This document shows positions 17,166 to 25,846 of a stretch of 41,151 nucleotides of DNA, piece by piece. A program made the position numbers and the translations under genes. The DNA comes from Bacteroidaceae bacterium (GTDB lineage Bacteria; Bacteroidota; Bacteroidia; Bacteroidales; Bacteroidaceae): NCBI GenBank assembly GCA_024398535.1, contig JAKSIY010000007.1, forward strand, positions 1 through 41,151. The letters run 5' to 3'. How positions within the stretch are numbered: the first letter of the stretch is position 1; the number at the start of each line of letters is the position of its first letter. Below the pieces are notes generated by a model. It saw only the letters and a program-made list of their open reading frames with translations. It searched no databases and was not told the DNA's origin.

Positions 17166-18152
17166 TTAGTGAATTGCTGTGGTGTGAGAGAAGTTACCCG
17201 CACCTACATTTTCGGCTCCATTTACTTCATAAACGTAATTATTGAAGCGGATGGAAACAACATTTCTCTGAGAATACCCCCAGCCATAGGCATAGCTGGC
17301 ATAATTGGTCTGACCTAAAATACCGCCAACGGCCTGACACATGGCACAACATGACCATACGCCACTATAACCAAATGAAGACTCAGCGTGTGGATCTGAA
17401 ACAAGTAATCCGTCCGTACCAAAAATAGATGTCATTGAAAGAGAATAACTCCACCTGGTCTGGCCTGTAGCATCCACATAAGAGTCTGCCATAGTGGTAT
17501 TGTATATCACAACACCACCGCTTGAATTCTCTGAAAACGACATAGTTCTTGGCATGAATGGGGATAGCGATGTAGCACCTTTCACGTCTCTGTCATTTAT
17601 TGATGTCAAGGATGCTACATTGTCATGTATGACTTCATCAGTCTTGTCAGAAACAACAGCAATGGTATTGAAGTACTTATCAAACTGTTTCCATGTGACT
17701 TTTACTGTCTTCATGCCCACTTGAACAAGAGAATCAACACTGTGCCTCATTCCGGATATCACGATGTCGTTACCACCGCAGTTCTCTAACAATTCCCCTA
17801 TTTCAATCAAGCAGAATCTTTTATTATTAAAAACAGGCTGTGATATAGACATTTCATCAGAAAAAATCTGCTTAACGACAGAACTGCGCTGCTCTTCTGT
17901 CTCAATCACTCCAATAACGCTATAGTCCACCAGGAGTATAGCACTGTCACCCCTGTTGGTTCCATGCTCGCTTCTTGCAAAATCCAGCTGGGACTTCCAG
18001 GTGTTGGGCAAATCAATGCTCCTTAATTTGTCAACCACAAAAACCACTTCATCATCCTGAGACTCCCAATCAACGGTCACGAAAGAATCATTTGTACAAC
18101 TCAGTGCGGAAAAGGTTAGAACACCAGCCAATACTTTTCTAAAATTTACCAT
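17166..18152 (-). CDS. Lipoprotein of unknown function, CC-x2-C motif
   Basis: A 328-residue protein I do not recognise. It begins with a lipoprotein signal (VLTFSALSC, acylated Cys about residue 19), so it is exported and lipid-anchored. The middle (residues about 30-170) is mixed alpha/beta with charged segments. A Ser/Thr/Asn-rich stretch follows (about 175-250), and the C-terminal 70 residues hold SCCAMCQAVGGILG and an aromatic and Gly-rich tail ending SHTTAIH. The Cys motif faintly recalls the nucleophile helix of papain-like or C39-like peptidases, but no convincing His/Asp partner follows. It is tightly linked (6 bases) to the ligase-like gene. Confidence 0.7.
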   Translation of the reverse strand: MVNFRKVLAGVLTFSALSCTNDSFVTVDWESQDDEVVFVVDKLRSIDLPNTWKSQLDFARSEHGTNRGDSAILLVDYSVIGVIETEEQRSSVVKQIFSDEMSISQPVFNNKRFCLIEIGELLENCGGNDIVISGMRHSVDSLVQVGMKTVKVTWKQFDKYFNTIAVVSDKTDEVIHDNVASLTSINDRDVKGATSLSPFMPRTMSFSENSSGGVVIYNTTMADSYVDATGQTRWSYSLSMTSIFGTDGLLVSDPHAESSFGYSGVWSCCAMCQAVGGILGQTNYASYAYGWGYSQRNVVSIRFNNYVYEVNGAENVGAGNFSHTTAIH

Positions 18153-18179
18153 AATTTCTGTATTTATAAATTTTAGTTA

Positions 18180-18187
18180 CAAACATA
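18180..18187 (-). promoter_or_regulatory. Bacteroidetes-type -7 box for the lipoprotein/ligase pair
   Basis: The minus strand reads TATGTTTG (TAnnTTTG), 27 bases before the lipoprotein ATG at 18152. A TTTG lies upstream but at short spacing, so the -33 element is uncertain. Confidence 0.45.
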
Positions 18188-18238
18188 ACACTTTTTCTTC
18201 AAACCACTTAACCGACATATTTTTTTAGTTATTATTAA

Positions 18239-18697
18239 CTATTCGTCTTCTGCGTACAGATAAGATAGCAGTGGGGAATCATATTCAAAGAAATCCTCTG
18301 CAGTGAAGAAGCGTGCCAGTTCAGCCTGGGCATTCTCAATGGAGTCTGAGGCGTGAATGACATTTTCCTGGTGGCTCATGCAAAGATCACCACGGACAGT
18401 TCCCGGAAGAGCTTTCCTTCCGTTTGTGGATCCGGTCATCTGACGTACTACTTCAACGGCATCAACACCTTCAAAGGCTACAAGGATAACCGGAGCAGCC
18501 ATCATGGACTTCTCTATTATTGGATAGAAAGGCTTTGATACCAGATGTGAATAGTGCTCTGCGCACTTTTCCTTAGTGAATCTGTACATTTTCAGAGCTA
18601 CTATTTTGAGACCTTTCTTTTCAAAGCGGGAAAGGATTTCTCCTACTAGTCCCCTCTGAAGGGAACATGGTTTGATGATGACAAATGTTTTTTCCAT
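18239..18697 (-). CDS. ndk: Nucleoside diphosphate kinase
   Basis: NDK, 152 residues, transfers the gamma phosphate between nucleoside di- and triphosphates through a phosphohistidine. The active-site His115 lies in NVIHASDS. The N-terminal EKTFVIIKP and the RKALPGTVRGDL loop are typical. It starts 14 bases after the stop of the LolC/E-type gene on the same strand. Confidence 0.96.
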   Translation of the reverse strand: MEKTFVIIKPCSLQRGLVGEILSRFEKKGLKIVALKMYRFTKEKCAEHYSHLVSKPFYPIIEKSMMAAPVILVAFEGVDAVEVVRQMTGSTNGRKALPGTVRGDLCMSHQENVIHASDSIENAQAELARFFTAEDFFEYDSPLLSYLYAEDE

Positions 18698-18711
18698 ATA
18701 TTGTTCTGTTT

Positions 18712-19953
18712 TTATTCAAATCTCATACTGGTTGCCGGACTGATGCGTGAAATGATCTGGGATGGTCCCAGAAGCATGAGTATTGACAGCAGGAACATGA
18801 CTGCGTTCAGAATGACCAGCCACCAGAGACTGACCTCCATGGGGACGCTGTCCAGGTAGTAATTGCTGGCGTCAAGTGGAATAAGCCCTGTATGCTGCTG
18901 TATCAGGCATATTGCAATACCTATTGCATCGCCTATCAACATACCGCGTCCCACTATGTATGCAGACATGTGCAGGAATATCTTCCTTATAGTCACATTG
19001 TCTGCTCCAAGCGCTTTCAGAAGTCCTATAGTACGCGTCCGTTCAAAGATTATGATGAGCAGTCCGGATATCATGGTGAAGCCCGCAATGCCGAGCATAA
19101 GAATCAGAATTACAGCCACGTTCACGTTCAGGACGTCAAGCCATGCAAAGAGGCCGGAGTTCAGTTGCTCCATGGTCTGGATTGCATATGTTTCATCATG
19201 GGCCTTGCCATAGGGATCCATGATTCCGCGTACCTGTATATAAGAAGGCGTCAGGTACTTTTCGTCACTGAGTCCGATGCCGATGCCCATGACCTGATCA
19301 CCGCTCCAGTTGTTGAGTCTCTGCAGCGTGCGGATATCTGTGACTGCGTAGTACTGGTCATACTCAGCAAAACCGGTCTCATATATTCCTGTCAGTGTAA
19401 GGCGGCGTGCCTTGACCTGATCCTGCACGAAATAGACATCAATACGGTCACCTATGCTTACTCCCATACAGTCAGCCAGATGGCGTGAGAGCATGAACTC
19501 AAGAGTCTGGGCGGAATCACACACATTGGGAACAGTTCCCTCTTTCAGATAGCTTTCAAAGAAACTGAAATCATATTCCGGTCCCGCACCGCGCAGAATA
19601 AACCCCTGGAATGCGCTGTCCGTGCGCAGGATTCCAGGCTTATCAATGTAGCGCTGAGCGTGGTCAACATAGGGCAGTGATGATATCTGCGCCAGCAGCG
19701 TGTCTGTGCAACTGATGGGCTGTTCGTCCTTTCCCAGTGCAGAATAATAGTTGCTAATCTGCAGGTGCTGGGTGAATCCAGTCACCTTTTCCCTGATCTG
19801 ATGGCGGAATCCCAGTGACACCGCAAGGGTAATTATCATGACCACAAGTCCGACTGAAATTCCTGCAGTTGCTATGATGATTGCAGGACGTGAGCCTCCA
19901 CGCGCCCCCTCTGTTGAACCATACAGCCTTCTTGCAATGAATCTCTCTACCAT
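18712..19953 (-). CDS. LolC/LolE-type ABC transporter permease
   Basis: A 413-residue FtsX/MacB-fold permease. One N-terminal membrane helix (about residues 25-48) is followed by a large periplasmic MacB-like domain (about 50-265). Three C-terminal helices sit in an FtsX domain (about 270-405, including TRTIGLLKALGADNVTIRKIF). In this form it resembles LolC/LolE, which extract lipoproteins from the inner membrane for the Lol pathway. Bacteroidetes usually have a single such gene. No ATPase gene is adjacent. It is divergent from the yggS-type gene. Confidence 0.85.
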   Translation of the reverse strand: MVERFIARRLYGSTEGARGGSRPAIIIATAGISVGLVVMIITLAVSLGFRHQIREKVTGFTQHLQISNYYSALGKDEQPISCTDTLLAQISSLPYVDHAQRYIDKPGILRTDSAFQGFILRGAGPEYDFSFFESYLKEGTVPNVCDSAQTLEFMLSRHLADCMGVSIGDRIDVYFVQDQVKARRLTLTGIYETGFAEYDQYYAVTDIRTLQRLNNWSGDQVMGIGIGLSDEKYLTPSYIQVRGIMDPYGKAHDETYAIQTMEQLNSGLFAWLDVLNVNVAVILILMLGIAGFTMISGLLIIIFERTRTIGLLKALGADNVTIRKIFLHMSAYIVGRGMLIGDAIGIAICLIQQHTGLIPLDASNYYLDSVPMEVSLWWLVILNAVMFLLSILMLLGPSQIISRISPATSMRFE

Positions 19954-20004
19954 CCGGTTGTCATTTATCGGGTGCTAAGGTACTCTTTTCTGCCGATAGT
20001 TTAG

Positions 20005-20012
20005 TAGTTTTG
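20005..20012 (+). promoter_or_regulatory. Bacteroidetes-type -7 box for the yggS-like gene
   Basis: TAGTTTTG matches TAnnTTTG and lies 22 bases before the ATG at 20035. This supports that start over the in-frame TTG at 20023. Confidence 0.45.
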
Positions 20013-20034
20013 TACTTCAGAATTGCTCAAGACA

Positions 20035-20742
20035 ATGGAAGAACACATTTTAGACTGGTCATTCGTTCCTGACCGCATAAAGACAATAAAGGAATCCCTT
20101 CCTGAAGGAGTCACCCTGGTTGCTGTCTCCAAGACACATCCTGCTGCTGCCATCCAGGCTGCGTACGATGCCGGACAGCGCGTATTCGGTGAGAACAAGG
20201 TTCAGGAGATGACTGCCAAATACAATGAACTGCCCAAGGATATTGAATGGCATTTCATAGGACACGTCCAGAAGAACAAGATACGCCAGATGGCCCCATA
20301 CGTTTCCATGATACATGGCATAGATTCGTACGATGCCCTTGCCGAAACTAACCGTCAGGCAGAGAAGAACGGTCGTGTCATAGACTGTCTGCTGCAGTTG
20401 CATGTGGCCGCCGAGGAGACAAAATTCGGCTTTGCACCAGAAGAGTGCACTGCCATGCTTGAAGAGGGGCGCTGGCGTGACCTGAAGAACGTTCGCATCT
20501 GCGGAGTCATGGGCATGGCTACCAATACCGACGACGAGCAGAGAATACGCCAGGACTTTCAGGCGATATATGATTTCTACACTCAGGCCAAGGACCGATT
20601 CTTTGCCGATGCAGACTGGTTTTCAAGGATTTCTGCCGGAATGAGCGGCGATTACGAGATTGCAGTTTGCACAGGTTGCAACATTGTGCGCATCGGCAGC
20701 AATATATTTGGGCAAAGATATTATCCGGAAAAGTCAAAATGA
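20035..20742 (+). CDS. YggS/PLPBP-family PLP homeostasis protein
   Basis: About 235 residues from ATG 20035; a TTG 12 bases upstream is in frame but less likely. It is a single-domain fold-III PLP-binding protein of the YggS/PROSC family. The PLP lysine is K33 in LVAVSKTHPAA. FGENKVQE, WHFIGHVQKNK, GVMGMAT and SAGMSGDYEIAV are signature stretches. The family controls cellular PLP and amino-acid balance and has no known catalysis. The acyl ligase gene follows 34 bases later. Confidence 0.92.
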   Translation: MEEHILDWSFVPDRIKTIKESLPEGVTLVAVSKTHPAAAIQAAYDAGQRVFGENKVQEMTAKYNELPKDIEWHFIGHVQKNKIRQMAPYVSMIHGIDSYDALAETNRQAEKNGRVIDCLLQLHVAAEETKFGFAPEECTAMLEEGRWRDLKNVRICGVMGMATNTDDEQRIRQDFQAIYDFYTQAKDRFFADADWFSRISAGMSGDYEIAVCTGCNIVRIGSNIFGQRYYPEKSK

Positions 20743-20776
20743 GTTATTTTCGCCGAAAATTAACCCATAATACATT

Positions 20777-22435
20777 ATGATAAACCAAAGCATTCAGGCA
20801 ATAATTGAGAATGCGCTGAAAAGCAACTGGAACAAGGATGCTCTGACCGATTACAAGAGCTCTACTCTCCAGTTCAGGGATGTAGCACTTAACATTGCAA
20901 AACTTCATATCCTGTTTGAAGAGACAGGAGTAGTTCCAGGAGACCGCATCGCAATCTGTGACAGAAACAGTTCAAACTGGGCTGTAACCTGTCTTGCAGC
21001 CATGTCATACGGAGCTGTAGTTGTACCAATCCTGCACGAATTCAAGGCAGACAACGTACACAATATCGTCAATCACTCCGAGTCTAAACTCCTGTTCTGC
21101 GGTGAGCAGATCTGGGAGAACCTGAATGAGGCTTCAATGCCTGATGCCCTGGGTATCATCACCATGGAACAGTTCCAGGTTGTTGTTTCAAGGGATCCAA
21201 AACTTGATGAGACACGTGATCATCTGAATGAGCTCTTCGGAAAGAAGTATCCAAGGGATTTCAGCAAGGATGACGTTCATTACAAGAGCCGTACTGATGC
21301 GAATGCTCTTTGCCTTATAAACTATACATCTGGTTCAACAGGCTTTTCAAAGGGTGTAATGATTCCTTATCGTGCCCTTGAGAACAATCATGATTTTGCA
21401 GAGACAGTTCTGCCTTACCTGCATGCAGGTGATACCGTAGTATCAATGCTTCCTATGGCTCACATGTATGGATTTGCATTTGAGTTCTTCTATGAATTCT
21501 CAATAGGTATGCATATATACTTCCTGACAAGACTGCCTAGTCCAAAGATCATCTTCCAGGCACTTCAGGAGGTCAAGCCAAAGATTGTAGTAGCGGTACC
21601 TCTGGTCGTAGAGAAGATCATCAAGAAGAATGTGCTTCCAAAGCTTGAGACACAGCCTATGAAGGCTCTTCTTAAATTGCCTATCATCAATGACCAGATA
21701 AGGAAGAAGATCTGTGACCAGCTTGTAAGTTCATTCGGTGGCAACTTCTATGAGGTTATTCTTGGCGGAGCTGCTTTCAACAAAGAAATTGAACAGTTCC
21801 TGTACTCAGTGAAGTTCCCATTCACAGTTGGCTATGGTGCTACAGAGTGTGCTCCAATCATCGGCTATCGTGACTGGAAGAGTTTTGTTCCGGGATCATG
21901 TGGTCAGGCTGCATACGGAATGGAGGTAAAGATCCTTTCTTCAGATCCAGAGAATGTTCCAGGTGAGATTGTCACACGTGGTCCAAACGTGATGCTTGGT
22001 TACTACAAGAATGAGAAGCTGACAGAAGAGACAATAGACAAGGATGGCTGGCTCTACACCGGTGACCTTGGTGTCATGGACAAGGATGGAAACATCTTCA
22101 TCAAGGGACGCAGCAAGAGCATGATTCTTGGACCTTCAGGACAGAACATCTACCCAGAAGAGATTGAGGAGCTCATCAACAACATGCCATACGTTTCTGA
22201 ATCAGTTGTAATCTCTGAGAAGGACAAGATTGTTGCACTGGTCTATCCGGACTTTGATGAGACTCTGAAGGCCGGTCTGAATGAGGAGCAGATTGCCGTA
22301 GAGATGGAGAAGAACAGGAAAGAGGTCAACCAGGCTCTGCCTGCCTATGAGCAGATTACTCAGATCAGAATCCATACAGAGGAGTTTGAGAAGACTCCAA
22401 AGAAGAGTATCAAACGATTCCTTTACCAGAAGTAA
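20777..22435 (+). CDS. AMP-forming acyl-CoA ligase-like protein (copy 1)
   Basis: A 552-residue ANL-superfamily adenylating enzyme, long-chain fatty-acid-CoA-ligase-like. The AMP-binding P-loop YTSGSTGFSKG starts at residue 183. GYGATECAPIIGY is the A5 motif, GWLYTGDLG the A7 motif and KGRSKSMILGPSGQNIYPEEIE the A8/hinge region. A10 Lys is in KTPKKSIKRFLY. It activates a carboxylate as the acyl-AMP and normally passes it to CoA; the substrate is unknown. It is a close paralogue of the gene at 34059, with 17-20-base identical runs in the 3' third. Confidence 0.88.
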   Translation: MINQSIQAIIENALKSNWNKDALTDYKSSTLQFRDVALNIAKLHILFEETGVVPGDRIAICDRNSSNWAVTCLAAMSYGAVVVPILHEFKADNVHNIVNHSESKLLFCGEQIWENLNEASMPDALGIITMEQFQVVVSRDPKLDETRDHLNELFGKKYPRDFSKDDVHYKSRTDANALCLINYTSGSTGFSKGVMIPYRALENNHDFAETVLPYLHAGDTVVSMLPMAHMYGFAFEFFYEFSIGMHIYFLTRLPSPKIIFQALQEVKPKIVVAVPLVVEKIIKKNVLPKLETQPMKALLKLPIINDQIRKKICDQLVSSFGGNFYEVILGGAAFNKEIEQFLYSVKFPFTVGYGATECAPIIGYRDWKSFVPGSCGQAAYGMEVKILSSDPENVPGEIVTRGPNVMLGYYKNEKLTEETIDKDGWLYTGDLGVMDKDGNIFIKGRSKSMILGPSGQNIYPEEIEELINNMPYVSESVVISEKDKIVALVYPDFDETLKAGLNEEQIAVEMEKNRKEVNQALPAYEQITQIRIHTEEFEKTPKKSIKRFLYQK

Positions 22436-22448
22436 ATAAATCATTCAC

Positions 22449-22481
22449 AAAAAAAGGATGGCGAATCGCCATCCTTTTTTT
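22449..22481. terminator. Bidirectional intrinsic terminator
   Basis: A7-GGATGGCGA pairs with TCGCCATCC-T7 around one central base, giving poly-A and poly-U flanks on both strands. It lies between the convergent acyl ligase and the Gly-rich protein gene. Confidence 0.85.
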
Positions 22482-22501
22482 ATTATTACCGGTGTCTTGG
22501 A

Positions 22502-23329
22502 TCAGAAACCTCCGCCGAAACCGCCGCCGCCAAAGCCGCCGCCTCCGAAACCGCCGCCGCCAAAGCCGCCGCCTCCGAAGCCGCCAAAGTCACCGCCGCC
22601 CATCATCATAAAGTCACCGCCAAAGCTTCTTTCAGTAACGGTGCAACCCTCTGGAATCTGGAAGATTGACTCTGGAACGTCAACAACTTCAAGCTCTGAA
22701 ACTGTCTGAGCTGTGTTGGCCCATTCTGTATTGGTCTGAGTCCTGATTTCAATTCCTTTGTAAACCCATACCCAGGTCTCTGTTGTCATGGCATTCATTA
22801 CGTTTGTCTTGTATGAATACTTTACGCAGTTGAAGCCAGACATCTCCTCCTCGCCATAATCCTTGATCTTGAATCTCTTGATGGTCTTCTTGTCAAGAGT
22901 CAGCCAGTTTACTGCAGACTCAGAAGCACCGCCCATGCCTCCCATTGGCATACGCATGCCACCAAAGTTCATTGGAGCCATCTTTGTAGCTGTATTGGCA
23001 ACCTCATCAATGGTGTATGTATAACCGTCAATGGTAATTGTACGGGTAATACGGTCACCATTCTGGGTAACAGTAGCCTTACGACGTCCGTAATCATCAA
23101 AATAAATCTTGGTTGACATCTTGGTAGGGTCAAAGTTGAATCCTTCCATACCCTCAACACCTGCAGGTGGTGTAAATGCAGCAAAATCCATATCACTGCT
23201 GGTTGAAATAGTCATTACACCAGACTTGATCTCATAGAGAGGAGCAGCTGTCTTCTCCTTCTTTGCATAACCTGACAGGCAGGTAACAGCTATCAGGGAA
23301 GCTGTCAGAACCCTCTTTGTGATATTCAT
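22502..23329 (-). CDS. Secreted DUF4412-like protein with Gly-rich repeat tail
   Basis: A 275-residue exported protein with an N-terminal signal (KRVLTASLIAVTCLSGYA). The body (about residues 30-235) is beta-rich, with YEIKSGVMT near the start, KIYFDDYGRRKAT, ITIDGYTYTID, TWVWVYKGIEI and VPESIFQIPEGCTV. That pattern resembles DUF4412/outer-membrane lipoprotein-sorting-like proteins of Bacteroidetes. A Met/Gly stretch sits at about 122-135. The last roughly 35 residues are GGGGF-type pentads plus an MMMGGGDFGG lead-in. The tail looks appended and may be disordered or self-associating. Role unknown. Confidence 0.7.
   Translation of the reverse strand: MNITKRVLTASLIAVTCLSGYAKKEKTAAPLYEIKSGVMTISTSSDMDFAAFTPPAGVEGMEGFNFDPTKMSTKIYFDDYGRRKATVTQNGDRITRTITIDGYTYTIDEVANTATKMAPMNFGGMRMPMGGMGGASESAVNWLTLDKKTIKRFKIKDYGEEEMSGFNCVKYSYKTNVMNAMTTETWVWVYKGIEIRTQTNTEWANTAQTVSELEVVDVPESIFQIPEGCTVTERSFGGDFMMMGGGDFGGFGGGGFGGGGFGGGGFGGGGFGGGF
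22505..22590. repeat. 15-base tandem repeat encoding Gly-Phe pentads
   Basis: About five imperfect 15-base units (alternating CCGCCGCCGCCAAAG and CCGCCGCCTCCGAAA on the plus strand) encode the GGGGF pentads at the end of the Gly-rich protein. Gain or loss of a unit keeps the frame, so copy number could vary between strains. Confidence 0.75.
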
Positions 23330-23412
23330 AGAAACTTGGTTTTTGTTCGTCCTTTGGTATTAATATAACCTCAACGGGCAAATGTTAAAAACGGATTCAG
23401 AAAACACGTAAA

Positions 23413-24993
23413 TTATTTGAGCAGATTTCCCAGAATAGACCTGGTAAGGGTTCGTGCTGCAGTACTGGTGGCAGAGCTGATAGCCTTACCGGCTACACTC
23501 TTTCCTGTTGCCTTTGATTTCTTTCCAGTTACTGAATTGGCAACTATTGTACCCGCACTTCTGCTGACAGAGCTGATGGCTGCACCGACAGCTGCAGAGA
23601 GGATTGCGGAACCAATGGACTTCTGCGTCTTTGAGCTCTTTGCTGCCTTCTGGGCCTCTTTTTCCTGAGCAGCCTGGGCCTGTGCTTCTGCATCGGCCTT
23701 TGCCTGAGCCTCAGATTCTGCAAGCAGCACCTCAAACGCGCTCTCCCTGTCAATTATCTTGTCATAGACGCCGAACAGACGTGAAGAGTTGATTGCTCGG
23801 GTACGCTCATCGGCAGAAATGGCACCGATCTGGCTCAGAGGATACAGGATGCGAGCACGCTGTACCACAGACGGAGCGCCCTTTGCATCAAGGAATGAGA
23901 CAAGAGCCTCGCCGGTCTCAAGTTCCTGGATTGCGTCCTCTGTCTTGAATGCAGGATTTGCGCGGAAGGTCTGTGCGGCAGCACGTACTGCCTTCTGATC
24001 CTTTGGAGTGTAGGCACGCAGGGCATGCTGAACGCGGTTTCCAAGCTGTCCCAGGACAGACTCTGGTATATCTGTCGGATTCTGTGTTACGAAATAGACA
24101 CCAACACCCTTGCTTCGGATAAGACGAACCACCTGCTCAATCTTGTCAACCAGCGCCTTTGATGTGTCGGCAAACAGTGTATGAGCCTCATCAAAGAAGA
24201 ATACAAGCTTAGGCAGATCCATATCACCTACCTCAGGAAGCTGAGCATAAAGGTCAGAGAGCAGCCAGAGCAGGAATGTCGAATAGAGCTTTGGATTGAG
24301 CATCAGCCTGTCTGCAGCAAGCACGTTCATGATACCCTTGCCACCTTCACACTGAAGCAGGTCATAGATATTGAACGATGGTTCTGCAAAGAACTTCTCT
24401 GCACCCTGGTTTTCAAGAGTAAGCAGGGCACGCTGTATTGCGCCTACGCTTGCAGCGCTGACATTTCCGTAGGTATCGGTCAGTTCCGATGCATGCTGTG
24501 ACACATAGTTCAGCATCGAGCGCATATCCTTCATATCTATGAGCAGGAGGCCGCGGTCATCGGCAACACGGAAGACAATGTTCAGGACGCCCTCCTGAGT
24601 GTCGTTCAGACCAAGCAGTCGTGACAGGAGCTGCGGTCCCATGTTTGACATTGTGGTACGCATAGGATGTCCCTGTTCTCCGAATACGTCAAAGAAACGT
24701 ACTGGACAGCTCTGGAAATCTGGGGTGCCCAGTCCGAATTCCTTGGAGCGCTTCTCAATGAAACCGCTCATCTTTCCCGGCTGGCTGATACCGCTCAGAT
24801 CGCCCTTCATATCTGCCATGAAACATGGAACTCCGGCCTGGCAGAAACTCTCGGCAAGCACCTGCAAGGTTACAGTCTTACCGGTACCAGTTGCACCGGC
24901 AATGAGTCCATGACGGTTGGCCATGCGGCCACAAATAGAAATCGGTCCCTCTGGACCATGAGCTACATAGAGCCCATTCTCAGATGTGTACAT
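23413..24993 (-). CDS. HerA-like / DUF853 P-loop ATPase
   Basis: A 526-residue HerA/FtsK-superfamily ATPase of the DUF853 (YjgR-like) type. Walker A is GATGTGKT at residues 33-40, Walker B is LVFFFDEAH near the middle, and a sensor-like [23 protein letters not shown] follows. The C-terminal 120 residues are an Ala/Gln/Lys-rich coiled coil, then an Ala/Ser-rich tail. The family function is unsettled (a DNA-translocase-like fold). It begins 1 base after the preceding glycosyltransferase stop, so it is the last gene of the glycan operon in transcription terms, though a functional link is not evident. Confidence 0.85.
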   Translation of the reverse strand: MYTSENGLYVAHGPEGPISICGRMANRHGLIAGATGTGKTVTLQVLAESFCQAGVPCFMADMKGDLSGISQPGKMSGFIEKRSKEFGLGTPDFQSCPVRFFDVFGEQGHPMRTTMSNMGPQLLSRLLGLNDTQEGVLNIVFRVADDRGLLLIDMKDMRSMLNYVSQHASELTDTYGNVSAASVGAIQRALLTLENQGAEKFFAEPSFNIYDLLQCEGGKGIMNVLAADRLMLNPKLYSTFLLWLLSDLYAQLPEVGDMDLPKLVFFFDEAHTLFADTSKALVDKIEQVVRLIRSKGVGVYFVTQNPTDIPESVLGQLGNRVQHALRAYTPKDQKAVRAAAQTFRANPAFKTEDAIQELETGEALVSFLDAKGAPSVVQRARILYPLSQIGAISADERTRAINSSRLFGVYDKIIDRESAFEVLLAESEAQAKADAEAQAQAAQEKEAQKAAKSSKTQKSIGSAILSAAVGAAISSVSRSAGTIVANSVTGKKSKATGKSVAGKAISSATSTAARTLTRSILGNLLK

Positions 24994-24994
24994 A

Positions 24995-25846
24995 TTATTT
25001 CCTTTTTAGTTTTTTCTTCAGTTTATATGGCCATCGGCTTATTCTCTGCGGCACCTTGATTGTCCAGCGCACCACCTTATTAAATAAAAAGGCCAGATGG
25101 TCTGTCACGCCGAATTCCGGAACCTTCAGGCCACGGTCAGCGTATGTCTCATGTATCAGGGCATCGATGCGCGCTTTCTGGCGGCCACGCTCCGGTTCAA
25201 AGAAACGGACTGCCCAGTCTGGAGTATTGTAGAACCTGGCAAACCATGAGTGACGGCAGATAACCTGGCCGTCAGGGGTAAGAAGAACCGTACTTATTCC
25301 ATCCTCATGTCTGGCACTGGGCAGATAGAGCGTCTTGAAGTTATACGCCAGCCAGAAGAAGAATGGATAATATGGTTCATAATCATATCTGTCAAAATCC
25401 CATTTGGTTTCAAGTCTCTCCTTGGGGAATGCATCCACCATACGGTTCCTTACCTCTGGGTAGCTGAAAGACTTGACCGCAGCCTTGCTGAATCTTGTGC
25501 GTATCAGTTTCAGGTTGAAGACATTGAAGAAGGGGTTTGTTACTATCGGGTTCCCGCCTCTTGGGCAGAAGCCGCCTCCATCCGGACAGCCGGCATTGGC
25601 ATAACCGCCCTCAATCACGGTCTTTACCAGTTCCATCATGGCATCAGGACTTACCAGAAAAGCATCCTCATCAATATTGATTGCAATGTCGCAATCCATA
25701 TCAGCCAGCATGGTATAGAAGTACCCGTCGGCAGTCTGGTCTGTAAGACGCACAACCGGGATTCCCAGCATGCTGTAGAGGCCACGTGAATAGCTGTACA
25801 GATGCAGGTCAAAGGAACGGGTGAATATCTTAATTCTGTTTTCCAT
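24995..25846 (-). CDS. Putative GT-A-fold glycosyltransferase
   Basis: A 283-residue cytoplasmic protein without signal or membrane segments. NIDEDAFLV near residue 78 looks like a nucleotide-sugar DxD site. [23 protein letters not shown] and the [15 protein letters not shown] stretch resemble acceptor loops in small GT-A enzymes. The last 25 residues are very basic, suggesting membrane association. I do not recognise a precise family. Overlap with the upstream CgeB-like gene (1 base) and the operon context support a role in the surface glycan. Confidence 0.6.
   Translation of the reverse strand: MENRIKIFTRSFDLHLYSYSRGLYSMLGIPVVRLTDQTADGYFYTMLADMDCDIAINIDEDAFLVSPDAMMELVKTVIEGGYANAGCPDGGGFCPRGGNPIVTNPFFNVFNLKLIRTRFSKAAVKSFSYPEVRNRMVDAFPKERLETKWDFDRYDYEPYYPFFFWLAYNFKTLYLPSARHEDGISTVLLTPDGQVICRHSWFARFYNTPDWAVRFFEPERGRQKARIDALIHETYADRGLKVPEFGVTDHLAFLFNKVVRWTIKVPQRISRWPYKLKKKLKRK

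Noticed and set aside
23544-23792. Arg- and Pro-rich frames opposite or inside the HerA-like C-terminus
   Set aside because: Low-complexity products of the Ala/Gln-rich coiled-coil coding sequence in other frames.
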